Assembly (NCBI GenBank): GCA_965221175.1
Contig: OZ244867.1
Span: forward strand, 1,550,001 to 1,614,000
DNA: 64,000 nt
From: JAJDZL01 sp965221175
Lineage (GTDB): Bacteria > Pseudomonadota > Gammaproteobacteria > Arenicellales > JAJDZL01
Direction of reading: 5' to 3'
The notes below the pieces were generated by a model. That model saw only the letters and a program-made list of their open reading frames with translations. It was not told the origin of the DNA and searched no databases. Numbering within the stretch: position 1 is the stretch's first letter; each line of letters begins with the position of its first letter. Positions 18,183-27,544 of the stretch are shown here, piece after piece. A program made the position numbers and the translations under genes.

Positions 18183-18483
18183 TCATAAACGAATCTCCTT
18201 GGGACGATTGATGTAGATTGGTTAATCATTGATTATAGTACAAAAGGAATCGTTGTTACACTTATTTGTGAATTAAATCAATATGTTGTACATATTTACG
18301 AGGGTCTGGCGGCGATGCCATGCAGTGGGGGATATTTAAGGAATTGGCGTGGAAATCCAGATTTTTGGGCTTTTCTGGCTGATTCTTGGAGGAAAATATT
18401 TTCCGACCCTCGATTTTCCTCAATGCTGAAAATCGTTTACAACGATCGAAACTGTCTCAAGACAGACTTACAAACTAAAGGTT

Positions 18484-19287
18484 TCAGTACTCACTTAATG
18501 CAGTAAATCTGCTCCGAATCTCTTCCACACGGCTGGAAGAAATTTCTGTGACCAATACCCCATTTTCATCTCTGTCGTAAACCATAGAGTCACCCCAAGG
18601 GTCTACGATCATTGAATTCCCATACGTTCTTCGCCCACTGGCGTGTACTCCCCACTGTGCAGGCGCCACTACGTATGCGTGATTTTCAATCGCACGGGCT
18701 CTGAGCAGAATTTCCCAATGATCTCTCCCTGTGGTGTATGCAAATGCCGACGGCACGGCAAACCAGATTGCTCCTATTGATACCAGCTTCCTGTAAAGCT
18801 GTGGAAACCTGACATCATAGCAGACGGTAAGCCCGGCGACTCCGGCCGGTGTAGACTGAACTACAAGCTGATCACCTGGCGTGGTGTAGCTTGATTCCGC
18901 GTACCGCTCGCCGCTCGATAAAACGATATCGAAGAGGTTTATCTTGTCGTAGCGAGCAACCTGACGGCCCTGCTCATCAAACAAATATGAAGTGTTTCGA
19001 ACCATTTCAGGTAGCTCGGATTTTACGAAAACTCCGGCAGCTAGAATCCACATCTGATTCTCAATCGCGAGTTGCGAAAGAAAGCCTACAATGGGACCTT
19101 CACCATCCGCAGGTTCGGCACACCCAAGCCGCTGGCCATGGTCTTTTGGCATCATTGCAAAACACTCCGGCAATACGGCTAGCACTGCGGATCGTTTTTT
19201 CGCCTCCTTTACCAGCTCAGATGTCAATCGAAGATTTTGTTCAACATCGTCGCTGGAATTCATCTGAATTGCAGCGACTCGAGGCAT
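18484..19287 (-). CDS. Carbon-nitrogen hydrolase, Nit1/NitB type
   Basis: 267 residues from the ATG at 19287 (an upstream in-frame TTG overlaps the previous stop). The nitrilase-fold triad is visible: Glu in VLPECFAMMP, Lys in ARYDKINLFD and Cys in GLTVCYDVRFPQLY. This is the omega-amidase-like or deaminated-glutathione amidase branch that sits between yhdP and tldD in many gammaproteobacteria. It probably repairs deaminated glutathione (family knowledge). tldD would normally follow; here 16 kb of accessory DNA intervenes. Confidence 0.93.
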   Translation of the reverse strand: MPRVAAIQMNSSDDVEQNLRLTSELVKEAKKRSAVLAVLPECFAMMPKDHGQRLGCAEPADGEGPIVGFLSQLAIENQMWILAAGVFVKSELPEMVRNTSYLFDEQGRQVARYDKINLFDIVLSSGERYAESSYTTPGDQLVVQSTPAGVAGLTVCYDVRFPQLYRKLVSIGAIWFAVPSAFAYTTGRDHWEILLRARAIENHAYVVAPAQWGVHASGRRTYGNSMIVDPWGDSMVYDRDENGVLVTEISSSRVEEIRSRFTALSEY

Positions 19288-19289
19288 TA

Positions 19290-19640
19290 TCAATACTCGT
19301 CGCTGGAAACAATTACCAAGATGGTTTCTTCCACGCCTGACCCAGGTTCCAATGAAATACGACTCGATTCAATGCCAAGGCTTACAAGATTATCGTGTAG
19401 CTGGATCGCCCATTCATTGCCTGCGTCACCACCAGGATAACGGACAATCAATTGTGAATTTTCTGCTTCAATGAATCGAGCAATCGCTCTTCTTAACTGT
19501 GGAATCTGGAGTATGGCATCTGCTGAGTTTTGCTGAGGCCATTCGTAGCGAGCGACTTGGACTTCGAAATCAGTTTGAGCTTGACTTGCAGTCGATGCAA
19601 ACAAAGCTCCTAGCAAAATATACTGAGCAAATAATTTCAT
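19290..19640 (-). CDS. Small exported protein, OmpA-like half domain
   Basis: 116 residues from the ATG at 19640; a TTG at 19649 overlapping the yhdP stop is possible. A signal peptide ends near ASTASQA. The mature part, PQLRRAIARFIEAENSQLIV followed by GDAGNEWAIQLHDNLVSLGI and SSRISLEPGSG, resembles the second half of an OmpA-like peptidoglycan-binding fold but lacks the usual length and the full consensus. It lies between yhdP and nit with almost no spacing on either side, so it is part of that operon. Function unknown. Confidence 0.75.
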   Translation of the reverse strand: MKLFAQYILLGALFASTASQAQTDFEVQVARYEWPQQNSADAILQIPQLRRAIARFIEAENSQLIVRYPGGDAGNEWAIQLHDNLVSLGIESSRISLEPGSGVEETILVIVSSDEY

Positions 19641-19645
19641 CAGAC

Positions 19646-22600
19646 TCAATTGGAATCACTCGGTGCTAATAATTTAGCGTTGACCAGCTTGATGTCAGGT
19701 TCTGCCCACGATCCAGTTATCTCGTACTGAAGCGGGAAAACGTCAATTTCCAGAGATTCAAAAACTTTCTTTCCAAGATAAGTTAGCAATCCTGTAGCTG
19801 GATTTATAAATAAAGTAGTGATCGTCGTTAAGGTATTACCAATTTGGGGATCGACACCTGCCTTCAAATGGTGCTGTTTGGTAGTCCAGTCAGTTGTTCC
19901 CCGAATAGCGATTTCGGCAGCTGGACCGATGAGAACCGCCCCCTGCACCTCGATAATACCATTTTTAATGCTTGCTCTTCCTCCAAGGCGATCAAAAGCA
20001 ATGCCAGATTTTAAGGTATCAGACACGTCTACTGACAGACGATTCAATAAAGTTTCGTAATTTAAAGCTCCAACAAACTTTTGTGTAGCACCGCCCGCCG
20101 TGTCTGTCCATGATCCGGAAGTCACTACGCCGCTCCGCGCACTGTAATTGACACTGCCCGATGTCAATTCTGGCAACCATTTAGTAAAAGCATCATCCCA
20201 TTCAAGATGGCCTGACGCCTTGGCAGTCCCTCCATCAAACGTGCCGGGGTAGCCAAGTTGTTCCATTGATTGACCAAAATCTACGGAGTTAAATTTGAAG
20301 TCGATAACCGAAGAATTCGAATACTTCCAATCTGCAGTGGCTGACACATTAAACGTCATCGAATTGAAATTTGCGGAGGTGATTTTCCAGCTGTCTTCGG
20401 TTGGTGTCGCAATAATTTTACTTTCTCCAACACTATACTGACCATACTTTGTATCTGAACATGTGAGATCCATCGCTGGCAAAACACGCGGGTCCATAGA
20501 TCGCTTCGAAGGACCGGTTTGAGATTCGTCCATATGACATTTTGAAAGTTGAACGACAATCAGCGGAGTTTCGCCTTCGCGTAGAAATTCGGAAGTTCGA
20601 TAGGTGGCCTGACCCTTAAGTTCATCAGAGTTGATTGTGACTCCCCAGTGTTCTGCCAACTTTTCTGCCGACAGGTCAACACCGGTCAACTCGCGCTTTC
20701 CTGCTAACCACACTTTATCAAAATTTGCTTGTACCGATTTCAGATTAGCAAAGCCCAAATCGCTTGTTCCTTCGTTTTGCCTGATCAGATTCACCCATTC
20801 TTCAATATCAATGACTGGAAAATCGACAGCAATGAAGACTCCTGATTCATCCTTATTCGGAGGTTTGGCATTGCCAACACCAAGCGCCCCGGAATCTATT
20901 CCCCACTCTCGGTTTTCGCGCTTTACCAGAAAGTTCCCACTGATCAGCGATTGCACTTGACCACCAATCCGTTTATCCATCTCGAATTCAAATCTCCGCT
21001 CAGATTGGCCAATGGCTCGAATAATAGACTTTAACCGCATTTCCGAATCCGCTTCCTTCCGCATAGGGAAAGGCAGTTGCGACTCAACACCATCAAATGA
21101 TGTCGTAAATACAATGTTCTTCTTTTCCGACCAAACCTCGAAGTCGACGTTCCATGGGAAAAATCCACTCAAACGGGAAGTAAGCGCCGCACCGATTATT
21201 GGTTCAAGATCTTGCGCGTCTGAACTACCAATAACACTCCCTGTTATTACGACATTTCCTAAGGGCCCGGATCCTTTGAAATTGGCTTTGACTGTTCCGC
21301 CTAGAAAATTTCCACTCAATTCACCTGTCGTTAAGCCTGCCCGATTGAAATACACTTTGCCTTCGATATCAGAAACTTGAGGTCCTAGAAAAGTAACTAC
21401 CGAAACATCATCTACTGGTGTAACAGTGCCGTTTAAGCTAAATTCCTTTCCTCTTTTTAGGGGAATTTCAATAATTAATGAAATTTCGCTGGTACCCGAA
21501 CCACTGACAATGCCTTCCGTTTTACCCGGATTGACAATACCTTCAGGTCCAAAGAGCACAAAAACGAGTGGCATTGGGGCCGGGAGTTGAGTATTTACGG
21601 TGAGCAAGGGATCTGGCAGAGTAAAGTCCTCCACATAGACCAGTGTATGTTCTAACGGTTGCTCGTGGATAGTGCCTTCTGCCAAGATCGCGTCAAATCG
21701 CCTACCACGAAATTCGAATGTGCCTTTTCCATCGAATAGTGGAGGCCATTTCTTGCCATATTTCAGAGACAGGTTTTCGAAATCCCCTTCTACCAGAAGA
21801 TTATCCATCCTCTCCTGTTTGATCAATTGAATGGGATCGCCTGAAAAACTGCCTACAGCACGAGATACCCACAAAGAATAGAGTCGTTCCGACACGTAAT
21901 CGTGAAAACGAGGCGGAAACACGCCCGGGTGCTGCTTCAATAGTGCCACAAAATCGAGTGAGGCCAACTCAAAAGTGGTTTCGATTTGACTAGATTTATC
22001 TGGGTTTAACCACCAGCTACCTGCACTCGCAACAAGTGTTTCCTTTGAGTTGGAAATCGTGCCGTCTAACTCTAAGTCATGTGCTTTCACGGCCCAATCT
22101 ACCGACTCCAATGATCCGGCTCGCCACAACCCATTAATGTCTGCATCAATCACCGTAGTAACGTTTGCAATGTCAACATTTCTTTCCTTCAATAGGCCGC
22201 CACTCATGACCGCCAGCCATGCCGCATCGACAGATTCGGCATTGATGTGCAGCCTGACGGTGTTCATATCGTCTGTCGAATCTGTAAGATCGAATCTGAA
22301 TTTAACTTCAGATTCATTGTGCAAAGTAGTTACTAGTGAACCCGTAATTGAATTGGCATTGTTTCCATGATCGCTTGCAACGTTAAATTGACCCAAGGCA
22401 TTCACGTCAAATTTATCCGACTTCAAAACTACGTCATACTCTCCTTCCTGAATTGAAATTTGCTGAATGCGCAGAAGTGAAGGAAGGTAGCTCCAGATTA
22501 GTACGCTTGCACCACGTTTCTGAACCGGTGCAGGTTTTTCTTTTTCCTTTACAAGTGACCACTGCCCTAAAAACCGCGGCTTGACGACACCGACGTACGC

Positions 22601-22966
22601 TATTTGCCAGCCGTCACGTGAGTAAAATGGCTGAGCAAGTCGAAGTTCCGCGCTTTCAGCAGAAAACTCAAGCCAGTCACTGTCAAAATTTCGCTTTACC
22701 GAAAGATTATGAATTTCTAAGGTTGGAAACGACTCGTGCCACCTCAACTTAATATCGTCAAAGGAGAAATTTCCTTCAAATCTCTCAGTAATTTCGCTTA
22801 GCAGCCAAGGCGTGAACACATTGAAATTCACTATCAGCAGAGCAGCCAGCAAACCGAATAAAACGACCACACTGCTTGCCAGCGCAATTGCTCTCATAGA
22901 GATTTCGAGAATTCTGTTGAGAATTTTTTTGGTGCGGAGTGTTAGTTTCTTCATCCGAGCTGCCAC
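19646..22966 (-). CDS. yhdP: YhdP family AsmA-like protein
   Basis: 1106 residues. One N-terminal membrane helix (about 25-50, IALASSVVVLFGLLAALLIV) anchors a long periplasmic beta-rich domain: DUF3971 in the middle and an AsmA-like C-terminal part ending PLQYEITGSWAEPDIKLV. YhdP is one of the AsmA-like bridges implicated in phospholipid transport to the outer membrane (family knowledge). It is shorter than the E. coli protein. maf lies 38 bases upstream; the rng gene often found between them is absent. Confidence 0.92.
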   Translation of the reverse strand: MAARMKKLTLRTKKILNRILEISMRAIALASSVVVLFGLLAALLIVNFNVFTPWLLSEITERFEGNFSFDDIKLRWHESFPTLEIHNLSVKRNFDSDWLEFSAESAELRLAQPFYSRDGWQIAYVGVVKPRFLGQWSLVKEKEKPAPVQKRGASVLIWSYLPSLLRIQQISIQEGEYDVVLKSDKFDVNALGQFNVASDHGNNANSITGSLVTTLHNESEVKFRFDLTDSTDDMNTVRLHINAESVDAAWLAVMSGGLLKERNVDIANVTTVIDADINGLWRAGSLESVDWAVKAHDLELDGTISNSKETLVASAGSWWLNPDKSSQIETTFELASLDFVALLKQHPGVFPPRFHDYVSERLYSLWVSRAVGSFSGDPIQLIKQERMDNLLVEGDFENLSLKYGKKWPPLFDGKGTFEFRGRRFDAILAEGTIHEQPLEHTLVYVEDFTLPDPLLTVNTQLPAPMPLVFVLFGPEGIVNPGKTEGIVSGSGTSEISLIIEIPLKRGKEFSLNGTVTPVDDVSVVTFLGPQVSDIEGKVYFNRAGLTTGELSGNFLGGTVKANFKGSGPLGNVVITGSVIGSSDAQDLEPIIGAALTSRLSGFFPWNVDFEVWSEKKNIVFTTSFDGVESQLPFPMRKEADSEMRLKSIIRAIGQSERRFEFEMDKRIGGQVQSLISGNFLVKRENREWGIDSGALGVGNAKPPNKDESGVFIAVDFPVIDIEEWVNLIRQNEGTSDLGFANLKSVQANFDKVWLAGKRELTGVDLSAEKLAEHWGVTINSDELKGQATYRTSEFLREGETPLIVVQLSKCHMDESQTGPSKRSMDPRVLPAMDLTCSDTKYGQYSVGESKIIATPTEDSWKITSANFNSMTFNVSATADWKYSNSSVIDFKFNSVDFGQSMEQLGYPGTFDGGTAKASGHLEWDDAFTKWLPELTSGSVNYSARSGVVTSGSWTDTAGGATQKFVGALNYETLLNRLSVDVSDTLKSGIAFDRLGGRASIKNGIIEVQGAVLIGPAAEIAIRGTTDWTTKQHHLKAGVDPQIGNTLTTITTLFINPATGLLTYLGKKVFESLEIDVFPLQYEITGSWAEPDIKLVNAKLLAPSDSN

Positions 22967-23004
22967 GGATCCTACTTGTAGATATCATTAGTATATATAC
23001 TAAC

Positions 23005-23664
23005 TCAGATGTAGTACTGCCCACCCCAGACCAGCGGTTCGGTAAACTCATTCTTCACTCGTTGCGCCGCTTGATCATAGTTCTGCACTAGAACTCCTAC
23101 ATCCCTCAAAAGACTGACTGTCTCCCGTATCGGCAATCCAATCACCGAACTCCAAGAACCTTCAAGTCGTGTCACAAATTCCGCTGCCTTACCCTGAATG
23201 CCGTAAGCACCTGCTCTTCCCTCGGCTTCGCCACTATCCAGAAACGTGTCAATCTGCGTCAGCGTCAGCGCGGCGAATTCAACCTGAGTCAATACTGTCG
23301 CACAATGTGTAGTCTGTTTGTCCGTCACCGCTATCGCCGAATACACCTCATGCATTCGGCCCGACAATGTTCTGAGCATACAAAAGGCATCTGCTCGATT
23401 TGTCGGCTTACCTAGTTTGACGTCATCGATTACCACGCAGGTATCTGCACCCACAACCACGAAATCATCAATCATGTTTTTTACAAGGGAAGAACCTGTT
23501 ATCGACTTCTGCACAGCGAGTCTCGATACGTATTCAGAGGCCGCTTCATTATCGACAGCAGACTCATCGATCTGCGAATGGATTACCTCGAATTCGAGCC
23601 CCAAAGCCCGCAGCAGTCGATATCTCTGGGGCGAACCAGATGCCAGATAAAGACTCAGGCACAC
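23005..23664 (-). CDS. maf: Maf-like nucleotide pyrophosphatase
   Basis: 219 residues from a GTG at 23664. It begins LYLASGSPQRYRLLRALGLE, the Maf signature, with GADTCVVIDDVKLGKP and EGRAGAYGIQGKAAEFV further on. Maf proteins hydrolyse dTTP, UTP or modified nucleotides and are linked to control of septation (family knowledge). The C-terminus is about 15 residues longer than usual. It stands between rsfS and yhdP on the same strand. Confidence 0.93.
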   Translation of the reverse strand: MCLSLYLASGSPQRYRLLRALGLEFEVIHSQIDESAVDNEAASEYVSRLAVQKSITGSSLVKNMIDDFVVVGADTCVVIDDVKLGKPTNRADAFCMLRTLSGRMHEVYSAIAVTDKQTTHCATVLTQVEFAALTLTQIDTFLDSGEAEGRAGAYGIQGKAAEFVTRLEGSWSSVIGLPIRETVSLLRDVGVLVQNYDQAAQRVKNEFTEPLVWGGQYYI

Positions 23665-23711
23665 GAAAGCTACTCTACTACTTGGTCGAAGGGATTATGG
23701 CCGAAGGGGAA

Positions 23712-24077
23712 TCAGTCAGACGATAAATTGCCTGTTGCCGTCGTGGGGATTTTGAGAGTTTCCTGCCAGAGTCGCTCCAAGTCGTAAAATTCACGTGCCT
23801 CTGTGATCATAATGTGCAGTACGACATCACTGTAGTCCAGCAGAATCCACTGTGCATACAGCTCGCCTTCAACGCCAATGGGTTTTCGACCTGCGTCTCT
23901 CAGCTCCTGAATGACAGTTTTCATGATGGATTTCACATGACGATTCGAAGAGCCAGTAACAATTACCATGTAATCTGTAACGTCTGTCATGTCCCTAACG
24001 TCCAAAACGTTGATGTTCATGCCTTTTGCATTTCCGATCGCTTCCATGATCGGCTCAAGTATATGGTTGGATTCCAA
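23712..24077 (-). CDS. rsfS: Ribosome silencing factor RsfS
   Basis: 121 residues, typical size. The DUF143 fold is plain: NINVLDVRDMTDVTDYMVIV, GSSNRHVKSIM, PIGVEGELYAQWILLDYSDV and AREFYDLERLW. It binds uL14 and blocks subunit joining when nutrients fall. Its start abuts the nadD stop, so the two are probably coupled. The rlmH gene that often follows is not here; maf follows instead. Confidence 0.96.
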   Translation of the reverse strand: MESNHILEPIMEAIGNAKGMNINVLDVRDMTDVTDYMVIVTGSSNRHVKSIMKTVIQELRDAGRKPIGVEGELYAQWILLDYSDVVLHIMITEAREFYDLERLWQETLKIPTTATGNLSSD

Positions 24078-24722
24078 CTAGGTGTTACCTCCTGAATCAG
24101 TATAAATGTGGTGTTCTTCGGCATATCGAGTCACGTTTTCAGGCAGCAAGCCGGCCACATTCTCTCTACGAAAAAGCTTTCTCCTCAAATCTGATGCCGA
24201 TATATCAATTGGTGGTACAACAACATGAAAGATGCTGCCCGACATTTTCTCGAATAGCGCACGAGGTTTGTCTTGAACAGCCCGCGACCACCAGCCGGGG
24301 AGCTGATGTGGGAAATGAAAACCAGGACGACTCATCACGATGATATTTGCAAGCTGCAATACACATGCCCACCAATACCACCGATGGATCTGCAGAAATG
24401 CGTCAATTCCCAAGATCAAACTCAAGGGGCGCAATGCGTATTCGCTACGCATCGAACGAAGAGTCGGTACCATGTAGGAGGTGCCGGGGCGCCTGATCTC
24501 CCGATCATCTGCAATCAGCTCCGAATATCCTTCGAGTGCCAATTGCGTCATGTTCCAACGGTGTAATGCGTCAGTCTTCGGCAACCCACGATGACCGGGA
24601 CGTGAGTTGGGAATGTAACGAACTTCAGAAATACCGGTCTGCCTACAGACATCCAGCACTGGATTGATGTGTCCAAAATGAATCGGATCAAAAGTTCCGC
24701 CGAATACTCCAATCGGATTCAT
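24078..24722 (-). CDS. nadD: Nicotinate-nucleotide adenylyltransferase
   Basis: 214 residues. The nucleotidyltransferase motif GGTFDPIHFGH is at residues 8-18 and ISASDLRRKL lies near the C-terminus. It adenylates nicotinate mononucleotide to deamido-NAD in NAD synthesis. It lies 95 bases after proA and directly before rsfS, the order seen in Pseudomonas-type genomes. Confidence 0.95.
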   Translation of the reverse strand: MNPIGVFGGTFDPIHFGHINPVLDVCRQTGISEVRYIPNSRPGHRGLPKTDALHRWNMTQLALEGYSELIADDREIRRPGTSYMVPTLRSMRSEYALRPLSLILGIDAFLQIHRWYWWACVLQLANIIVMSRPGFHFPHQLPGWWSRAVQDKPRALFEKMSGSIFHVVVPPIDISASDLRRKLFRRENVAGLLPENVTRYAEEHHIYTDSGGNT

Positions 24723-24817
24723 GCAACCTAAGCAATGGCGGTCTTGCGACCGGATATGGCAAATGGAAGCCTGAGAAAACCTGAGTGGTTAATAAAGATT
24801 CTGTCTACAGCCAAATT

Positions 24818-26098
24818 CTATTCTCTGATGTTGCCATCTCCATATACGACAAACTTCTGCATTGTCAAACCCTCTAGTCCAACAGGACCTCGAGCGTGCA
24901 GTTTGTTGGTACTGATACCTATTTCGGCACCAAGACCGTATTCAAATCCGTCCGCAAATCGCGTTGAAGCGTTAACCATGACCGAACTCGAATCCACCTC
25001 TCTCAGAAATCTGTTGGCATAATCGATATTGTCCGTAACAATACAGTCCGTGTGTTCGGAACCGTATTGACGGATATGATCCATCGCCTGATCGAGCCCG
25101 TCAACGATCCGTATAGACAGAATTGGCGCAAGATATTCTTCATGCCAATCGTCCTCGGTTGCGGATGACATATTCGAAAACATATTGCAACTTTCTTCAC
25201 ATCCTCTCAGCTCAACGCCTTTGTCAATAAGCATTGGCACTACGCGGGACAGTACTTTCCGTGCAACGCTGCGGGCAACCAGCAGGGTTTCTGCTGCATT
25301 GCAAACACCATAACGGTGTGTCTTGGAATTCATCACGATAGGAACCGCCTTATCGATATCGGCACTGTCGTCGACATAAACATGACATACGCCGTGCAGA
25401 TGCTTGATTACGGGAATTCTGGATTGTGAAGAAATTCTTTCGATTAGTCCTTTGCCGCCGCGGGGAACAATGACATCAACATGCTCTTGAATTGAAATCA
25501 ACGCATCAATTGCCGAACGATCCGTAGTTTCAATAATCTGTATCACTTGCCTTGGCAATCCGACAGACTCCAGGCCGGCAAGCAGACAATTGACGATAGC
25601 CTGATTTGAATAAAAAGCCTCGGACCCCCCTCTAAGAATGACCGCATTACCGGACTTCAGGCACAGACCACCAGCTTCAGACGTCACATTGGGTCTTGAT
25701 TCATAAATAATGCCGATCACACCGAGGGGCACACGCATGCGACCAACACGAATTCCAGACGGACGGCTGGTAATGTCGGATATTTCACCAACGGGATCAG
25801 GCAACTGCGCAATCTGCCTCAAGCCGTCTGACATCAATCGGATGCGTGCATCCGTCAATTCAAGACGATCCAGCATGGCTGCAGAAAGACCAGAGCGACG
25901 ACCAGCCTCGAGATCAATCCGATTGCTGCTCTGAATGGCTTGTGCTGAAGATTCAATCGATTCGGCTGCCGATAGCAAAGCTTTGTTTCTTTTTTTAGTG
26001 GAGGAACGCGCGACTGCGCGAGAAGCTTCTCGTGCGGCTAGAGCAATCTCTCTCACGTGAGATTCAATATCGAATTTCGGTTGTGTCTGAATTTTCAT
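24818..26098 (-). CDS. proA: Gamma-glutamyl phosphate reductase
   Basis: 426 residues. Aldehyde-dehydrogenase-like fold with PLGVIGIIYESRPNVT, the catalytic Cys in RYGVCNAAETLLV and GPVGLEGLTMQKFVVYG at the C-terminus. It is the second step of proline synthesis, reducing gamma-glutamyl phosphate to the semialdehyde with NADPH. It starts at the ATG at 26098. A gene-free 417 bases separates it from holA upstream, where a promoter may lie. Confidence 0.96.
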   Translation of the reverse strand: MKIQTQPKFDIESHVREIALAAREASRAVARSSTKKRNKALLSAAESIESSAQAIQSSNRIDLEAGRRSGLSAAMLDRLELTDARIRLMSDGLRQIAQLPDPVGEISDITSRPSGIRVGRMRVPLGVIGIIYESRPNVTSEAGGLCLKSGNAVILRGGSEAFYSNQAIVNCLLAGLESVGLPRQVIQIIETTDRSAIDALISIQEHVDVIVPRGGKGLIERISSQSRIPVIKHLHGVCHVYVDDSADIDKAVPIVMNSKTHRYGVCNAAETLLVARSVARKVLSRVVPMLIDKGVELRGCEESCNMFSNMSSATEDDWHEEYLAPILSIRIVDGLDQAMDHIRQYGSEHTDCIVTDNIDYANRFLREVDSSSVMVNASTRFADGFEYGLGAEIGISTNKLHARGPVGLEGLTMQKFVVYGDGNIRE

Positions 26099-26515
26099 TT
26101 AATGTCTGTCGCTCAATGCGTAGATTTCAAGAAATTCCGAAGAACTGCCAACATAATAACCCAGAGTTCTTCCACTTATTTTGCCAGCATAAATTAGTAA
26201 AGTCAAAACTGATATATGCTAAACCAGCAAATTTAATTGTGAATTCAATATCGAATTACACTACTGTCCCAACGCTGGTTTGAAATATTCTTCTAATGTA
26301 TTATTTTTACAAAATAATTGCTGGTTATAGGGTGTCACAGGCTTGAAAACTCCAAGCAGTTTTGACGATGGCATGACAGTGACTGAAATCCCGATTAAGG
26401 AGATGGCGTTCAAACGAATTTTGCTGTTGGAGCGATGCTAGGGTGGGAAAAATCTCTGGAAAAGATGTGATCATTACAAAATTCAATGAAATTACGACGA
26501 TGATCGTGAAAGAAT
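26099..26515. other. Gene-free stretch between holA and proA
   Basis: AT-rich, no ORF with family features on either strand, no tRNA and no clear hairpin terminator. It probably contains the proA promoter. Confidence 0.5.
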
Positions 26516-27544
26516 CTATTTAACTGAACAGATTCCAAGCACAATACGTTCATACTCATTCCAGATTGAACCTCCGGCTGAAACTTCGTCTCTCCCTTTC
26601 AGAATTCGATCCGCCCTTGCGATCCAGCGCAGCAATTTTTGACTGCCATTGAAACCAAGTCTGCGCGATGCCCGCGTAATCAAGTCCTGACGTGCCTGCC
26701 ATACTCCCAACTGCCTATAGACTTGATTGGTGGATTTGCCATTAGTCGCAGCAAATGCCACTTTGTAGACAATTCTGATCTCTCTGGCCAATGCCCACAA
26801 AATCAAAATCGGGTCGGTCCCTTCGTTTCTCAGAACCTTTAAAAGACGTACCGCACGACTTGAATTTCCAGCTAGGCAGGCATCTGTCAGCGCGTATACA
26901 TTAAATCGCGCCTGGTCGACTACGATTCGCTCTATTTCCTCAACGGTCAGGGTATTGCCGTCATAACTCATCATCAGTTTACGAATCTCATTTGCCGCAG
27001 CGAGCATGTTTCCTTCAAAATAGTACGCCAGTCGATCGACTACTTCCGGTTCATGCAGAATTTGATGGCGATCAAGGGAATTCTTAATCCATTCTTGAAA
27101 CTGCCTGGAATTCAATTCAGGATTGTTGATGACAAGTGCATTTTTACCATCTCCCCAAGTCTTGAACCACTTCGATCGGCGCACACCCGTCTCTAACGCT
27201 CCAGCAATAACCACAACTATGGAACTCTCGTCTTGCGACAGCAGACAGTCCATCAACGCTTCCGCACCCTGAGTTCCGGGTCGTCCGCTCGGTGGCAGTC
27301 GGAGTTCAATTATTTTTTTTGAGGAAAAAAGGGATTGTGCGTTGATCTCATCATGGAGAGAACTCCAATTAAAATCGGGCGAGGCCGTCAGCGAAACACG
27401 TTCAAGATAATCTAGGCTTCGCGCCCGTTCTCGAATAACATCACAACAGCGCTCAACCAAAAACAGTTCTTTTCCATAGACCAAGTATCGATAGTCCAAT
27501 TCCCTTGCCAACCGCTGAGATAACGCTTTTCTAGTTAGTATCAT
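26516..27544 (-). CDS. holA: DNA polymerase III delta subunit
   Basis: 342 residues, normal length. N-terminal region RYLVYGKELFLVERCCDVIR, then the AAA-like core with LFSSKKIIELRLPPSGRPGT and the C-terminal collar domain (ARFNVYALTDACLAGNSSRA, LILWALAREIRIVYKV). It opens the beta clamp in the clamp loader. It starts one base after the lptE stop, the conserved lptE-holA pair. Confidence 0.94.
   Translation of the reverse strand: MILTRKALSQRLARELDYRYLVYGKELFLVERCCDVIRERARSLDYLERVSLTASPDFNWSSLHDEINAQSLFSSKKIIELRLPPSGRPGTQGAEALMDCLLSQDESSIVVVIAGALETGVRRSKWFKTWGDGKNALVINNPELNSRQFQEWIKNSLDRHQILHEPEVVDRLAYYFEGNMLAAANEIRKLMMSYDGNTLTVEEIERIVVDQARFNVYALTDACLAGNSSRAVRLLKVLRNEGTDPILILWALAREIRIVYKVAFAATNGKSTNQVYRQLGVWQARQDLITRASRRLGFNGSQKLLRWIARADRILKGRDEVSAGGSIWNEYERIVLGICSVK

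Larger units (their letters stand above)
16864..18483. other. Decayed DNA with IS fragments at the right side of the first accessory block
   Basis: No intact gene. Around 17040-17230 the minus strand has short frames such as FVPSNTLAIIDKQI and VVMVDAASQVLLQQILTPVI broken by a frameshift, so an unidentified gene has decayed there. A 47-bp repeat lies at 17412-17458. A short leader ORF with a strong ribosome site lies at 18066-18182. DNA around 18320-18400 resembles the noncoding end of the nested IS. The stretch ends at the stop of the nit gene. Confidence 0.5.
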
